Part shown: positions 60,824 to 64,000 of the stretch, piece by piece
Numbering within the stretch: the first letter of the stretch is position 1
Layout: each line of letters opens with the position of its first letter
From: Paenibacillus dendrobii
GTDB lineage: Bacteria; Bacillota; Bacilli; Paenibacillales; Paenibacillaceae
Assembly (NCBI RefSeq): GCF_009807035.1
Contig: NZ_WUBI01000004.1
Coordinates: 62,001-126,000, forward strand
Direction of reading: 5' to 3'
DNA length: 64,000 nt
The notes under the pieces: model-generated
Told to the model about the DNA's origin: nothing
Database searches by the model: none
Seen by the model: only the letters and a program-made list of their open reading frames with translations
Translations under genes and position numbers: made by a program

Positions 60824-62275
60824 ATGGCTAATATTCAAGCGAAGGCAACAAAGCCACCCAAAGAAAAAATAGATCGCGGAATTTTGAAAGTTGCACTTAT
60901 TCTGGTATTCGGCGCTATCGCATCTCAGCTGGATTCAACAATGGTCAATGTGGCGATTAATACGCTTGCAACTAACTTGCACAGTACGGTGTCGGCAATT
61001 CAGTGGGTGATCACGGGTTATGTACTGACGATGGGGCTGGCGGTTCCGATTTCGGGTTGGGCGATTGGGCGGTTTGGCGGGAGGAACGTGTATATGTTCT
61101 CCCTATGGGTGTTTCTCATTTCTTCCCTTTTATGCTCCCTGGCTTGGAACACCGGCAGTCTGATCGGCTTTCGGTTGATTCAAGGGATAGGCGCGGGACT
61201 GCTTATCCCGACGATGCAGAACGTGCTCGTTCAATCGGCAGGAGGCCGCAGCCTTGGCAGGCTGATTTCCATTATTAGCATTCCGGCGCTGCTTGGTCCG
61301 ATTCTCGGCCCGGTCATTGGCGGGCTCATCATGGACAATCTGAGCTGGCGCTGGATCTTCTACGTGAATATTCCAATCATGATGGTTGCTCTCTGGCTGA
61401 CTTGGAGACATATTCCGAGAGATGAGTCTTCCCAAAACAAACCGAGACTCGACGTGATTGGGTTCCTTCTATTGTCCCCCTCGTTCGCGGTTCTGATTTA
61501 TGGCATTTCGAAAATTAGTTCTCAGGGACAACTAATCTCGGCGGGAGTGCTTGTTCCACTGGCAGCCGGACTTCTCCTGTTGGCTGCATACATCGTATAT
61601 GCCTTGCGTTCAAGCCGCCCTCCGCTGCTTGATTTGCATTTATTCCGTTCCCGGCATTTCCTGGCGTCGAACGTCACCTTGTTCCTCTCGGGTATGGTGA
61701 TGAACGGGGTGCTTCTGCTGCTCCCGCTCTATTACGAACAGGTTCGCGGCGAAAGCGTGCTGATGACGGGACTTCTATTAATCCCTCAAGGGGTAGGGAT
61801 GCTGATCACACGAAGCTGGATTGGGGGATTGGCCGATCGGGTTGGACCCCGAAGTATCGTACTCTTCAGCTTGGCGGTGACGTTTGTGGCCAGCATTCCC
61901 TTTGCCTTCGCGGGGGCGGATACAAACCATTTCCTGCTGGGCGCGGCGCAGCTTGTGCGGGGTGCGGCGTTAAATGGTATTCTGATTCCAATTATGGTTT
62001 CCGCGTATAAAGGATTACGGAAGGAACAAATTCCACATGCAAGTATCTCGACGCGCATCTTTCAGACGATCGGAGGCGCATTCGGCTCAGCCGTCTTGGC
62101 GACCGTTATCGGACAACAATTGAAGGGAGGAGCGGGAGCGAGCCTTTCTTCACTATCCCATGCGTATCAAACAGCTTTCTGGTGGTCGGTCGGGTTTGCG
62201 GCGGTATCCTTTTTTCCCGCCATGTTCTTGTCTGGTCGAGAAAGTGGAAACGGCGATGCTCAAACTAAACAGTGA
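60824..62275 (+). CDS. DHA2-family MFS multidrug exporter
   Basis: 483 residues, 14 predicted helices. Markers are QLDSTMVNVAINTLA (helix 1), ISGWAIGRFGGRN (motif A) and ISIPALLGPILGPVIGG (motif C). AGGTGGG lies upstream of the ATG. Third DHA2 transporter in the window. Controlled by the divergent TetR through the operator at 60778. Confidence 0.93.
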   Translation: MANIQAKATKPPKEKIDRGILKVALILVFGAIASQLDSTMVNVAINTLATNLHSTVSAIQWVITGYVLTMGLAVPISGWAIGRFGGRNVYMFSLWVFLISSLLCSLAWNTGSLIGFRLIQGIGAGLLIPTMQNVLVQSAGGRSLGRLISIISIPALLGPILGPVIGGLIMDNLSWRWIFYVNIPIMMVALWLTWRHIPRDESSQNKPRLDVIGFLLLSPSFAVLIYGISKISSQGQLISAGVLVPLAAGLLLLAAYIVYALRSSRPPLLDLHLFRSRHFLASNVTLFLSGMVMNGVLLLLPLYYEQVRGESVLMTGLLLIPQGVGMLITRSWIGGLADRVGPRSIVLFSLAVTFVASIPFAFAGADTNHFLLGAAQLVRGAALNGILIPIMVSAYKGLRKEQIPHASISTRIFQTIGGAFGSAVLATVIGQQLKGGAGASLSSLSHAYQTAFWWSVGFAAVSFFPAMFLSGRESGNGDAQTKQ

Positions 62276-62532
62276 ATGGTAGCAGAATACTCCACCGTGT
62301 TTGTCGCAATGCAACTGGTGATTTCCGTTCTAGCATTTTGCCTCATTCGACGCCAATATAAGCATTCATATGGGCTGGAATCCATAAGGGTTTCCAGTCT
62401 ATTATGCTTAAATACCAACTTTAGTTGTCTTGATTGCGCCGTTGCTTGAATGGTAGATTGAGGAATAGTGCTGAATTGAGGTAGGGATATAAGGGTGTAA
62501 CCCTAAAAGGAATGAAGGATGTGTGATTATCC
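62276..62532. other. gap before the BspA-like gene
   Basis: No gene. An AAGCAT/ATGCTT plus CTGGAA/TTCCAG inverted repeat (62360-62410) may terminate the MFS transcript. Confidence 0.4.
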
Positions 62533-64000
62533 AATGAACGAGTATGTATTGAATTGGCGGAAAATATGGATCTCCATGATCGTTCTGACTGTGATTTTAC
62601 TGGGAGCATGGCCCGGTGCGGGGATTCGGGAAGCGAAGGCTGCCGAAGTGTTCGGTGATTATGAATATGTTGACAATGGAAACAGAACGGCCACGATTAC
62701 GGGTTATAAGAAGTCTGGCGGAGCCGTTGAAATTCCTTCATCGATTGGATTATTAAAGGTAATCAGTATAGGGAATTATGCCTTTTCGGATAAACGTGTA
62801 AGCAGCGTGATCATCCCGAATAGTGTAACCAGTATAGGTGATTATGCCTTTTATCATAACCAATTAAGCAGCGTGACCATCCCGAATAGTGTAACCAGTA
62901 TAGGTGAGTATGCCTTTACGAATAACCAATTAAGTAGCGTGACTATCCCAAATAGTGTAACCAGTATAGGTGAGTATGCCTTTACGAATAACCAATTAAG
63001 TAGCGTGACTATCCCGAATAGTGTAACCAGTATAAGTGATTATGCCTTTACGGATAACCAAATAAGCAGCGTGACTATCCCAAATAGTGTAACCAGTATA
63101 GGGGATGCTGCCTTTGCGTATAACCAAATAAGGAGCGTAAACATCCTGAACGGTGTAACCAGCATAGGGGATGCTGCCTTTTTATCTAATCAATTAACTA
63201 GCCTGACCATCCCAAATAGTATAACCAGCATAGGGAATGCTGCTTTTGCGGTTAACCAAATAAGCAGCATCATTATTGAAAGTACATCTCTAACAACGTT
63301 TGGAGTTGATGCATTTTCAAGCAATAAATTTCCAACGTTTATTGGTTATGACAATGCAAGGAACTACGCTAAAGCTATTGGATATAATTTCAAAGATATA
63401 TGGACTGTTTCAATCGATCCTAACAGCAACTCGACATGGGCACAATCTCATTCAGGTGTTGTGACGGCCTCGTCTTATATCGATGGATCGCTAGCATTTA
63501 AGTGGGCTCAGTCGGTAGATCGCCCGGATTCTAGCGGTTGGAAGGCATTCAAGAGCGGAGATTCGATCGTTACGCCTTTGGAGACGGGGGAATGGTATCT
63601 GCATGTTCGATTTACGGATCATAACGGATTTGAATCTTACGATCATTCGAATGCCTTTAAAGTCGATCAGACTTCTCCCGACATTCAAATAAGTGTGGAT
63701 TTAACCGATCCTACGAATCAGTATGTTATGGTTACGGCGGCTGTTAATGATGCGCAGAGCGAGATTGAAGTGACGAAATGGGCAAGTGGCGATTATCCAG
63801 CAGCTTATTTTGGAACAGGTGGAACCTTGTTTAACGAGAGCTTCGAGGTAGATGAGAACGGAACCTATACGGTGTATGCGAAGGATGCCGCAGGTAACGA
63901 GAGCGTAGCGACGATTCAAGTTACGAACATCTATACGGATAAACCTACGATACTGCTGACGATCGCACCAAAGGAACCGACGCAAGGAAATGTCTCTGTT
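62533..64000 (+). CDS. BspA-like LRR_5 surface protein, 5' part
   Basis: ATG 62533; open to the window end (489 codons, no stop). The signal peptide (about 1-36, WISMIVLTVILLGAWPGAG) is followed by about nine LRR_5 repeats of 22 residues (consensus NQLSSVTIPNSVTSIGEYAF) at about 68-265. Beyond them is a beta-sandwich section with WAQSVDRPD, and Ig-like repeats (YTVYAKDAAGNES). BspA-like proteins are surface adhesins. The C-terminus, with any SLH or other anchor, lies past the window. Confidence 0.88.
62735..63328 (+). repeat. 66-bp tandem coding repeats
   Basis: Units begin AGCAGCGTG or close variants at 62801, 62867, 62933, 62999, 63065, 63131, 63197 and 63263, exactly 66 bases apart. Central copies (62867-63064) are nearly identical at DNA level. 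They encode the LRR_5 repeats. Confidence 0.9.

Noticed and set aside
62735..63328. Regular 66-base repeats that could suggest a CRISPR array
   Set aside because: The repeats run end to end without unique spacers, are in one open frame and encode LRR_5 units.

Overview
The window looks like a low- to mid-GC Gram-positive chromosome of the Paenibacillus type. The evidence is the walRKHIJ-htrA-CxxH/CxxC-rlmH order that lies near the origin in Bacillales, strong GGAGG ribosome binding sites with frequent GTG and TTG starts, and several secreted proteins with S-layer homology (SLH) domains. No 16S rRNA or other species marker is present, so the genus is an inference. LAYOUT: 1-9760 is conserved core: the end of a LysM/G5/M23 cell-wall peptidase, the essential WalRK two-component system with its membrane regulators WalH and WalI, the WalJ metallo-hydrolase, an HtrA-type protease, a 55-residue CxxH/CxxC protein, and rlmH. 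From the last codons of rlmH onward the window is accessory DNA. ||| The main result is that the last 18 bases of rlmH (encoding E-P-Y-H-K-stop) recur downstream, always on the same strand, at about 15490, 24393, 26274, 28940, 41131, 45599 (truncated) and 49321, with a half-site near 26144. Five of these copies still encode EPYHK-stop using different synonymous codons. Each copy is flanked by an imperfect inverted repeat. This is the junction structure expected for tandem Staphylococcal Cassette Chromosome (SCC)-like insertions at the rlmH attachment site. The roughly 40 kb between 9.76 and 49.35 kb would then be at least seven stacked cassettes. No Ccr-type serine recombinase, transposase or mec-like gene is present in the window, so the array is immobile, mobilised in trans, or has lost its recombinase. 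||| CARGO: cassette 1 (9.8-15.5 kb) is a cluster of probable immunity proteins (two SUKH/SMI1-KNR4, one DUF4303, an LRR protein and unknowns). Cassette 2 (15.5-24.4) holds a giant MalT/BTAD-type regulator, a 1745-residue SLH surface protein and the fossil tail of an ECF42 sigma factor. Cassette 3 (24.4-26.1) is a YCII/DGPF protein with an intact ECF42 sigma factor. Cassette 4 (26.3-28.9) has two effector-binding (Cass2/GyrI-like) proteins, a WYL regulator and two gene fragments. Cassette 5 (29-41.1) holds MarR/MFS, an LRR surface protein, EamA/HxlR, a two-component system with a membrane serine hydrolase, a hydrolase/Lrp pair and remnants. Cassette 6 (41.2-45.6) holds MFS/MmyB-type XRE, DoxX and fossils of the WYL-Cass2 module. 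Cassette 7 (45.6-49.3) holds MarR/SDR/aldo-keto reductase and SRPBCC/HxlR. ||| From 49.3 to 64.0 kb the same style continues without recognised att repeats: TetR/alcohol dehydrogenase, a BBE-type FAD oxidase, a second copy of the first post-rlmH gene, an SLH/FN3/Big2 surface protein, a second OmpR-type two-component system with an alpha/beta hydrolase, TetR/MFS, and the start of a BspA-like LRR surface protein cut by the window end. The recurring unit is a small regulator plus the one or two genes it probably controls, often divergent over a visible palindromic operator.
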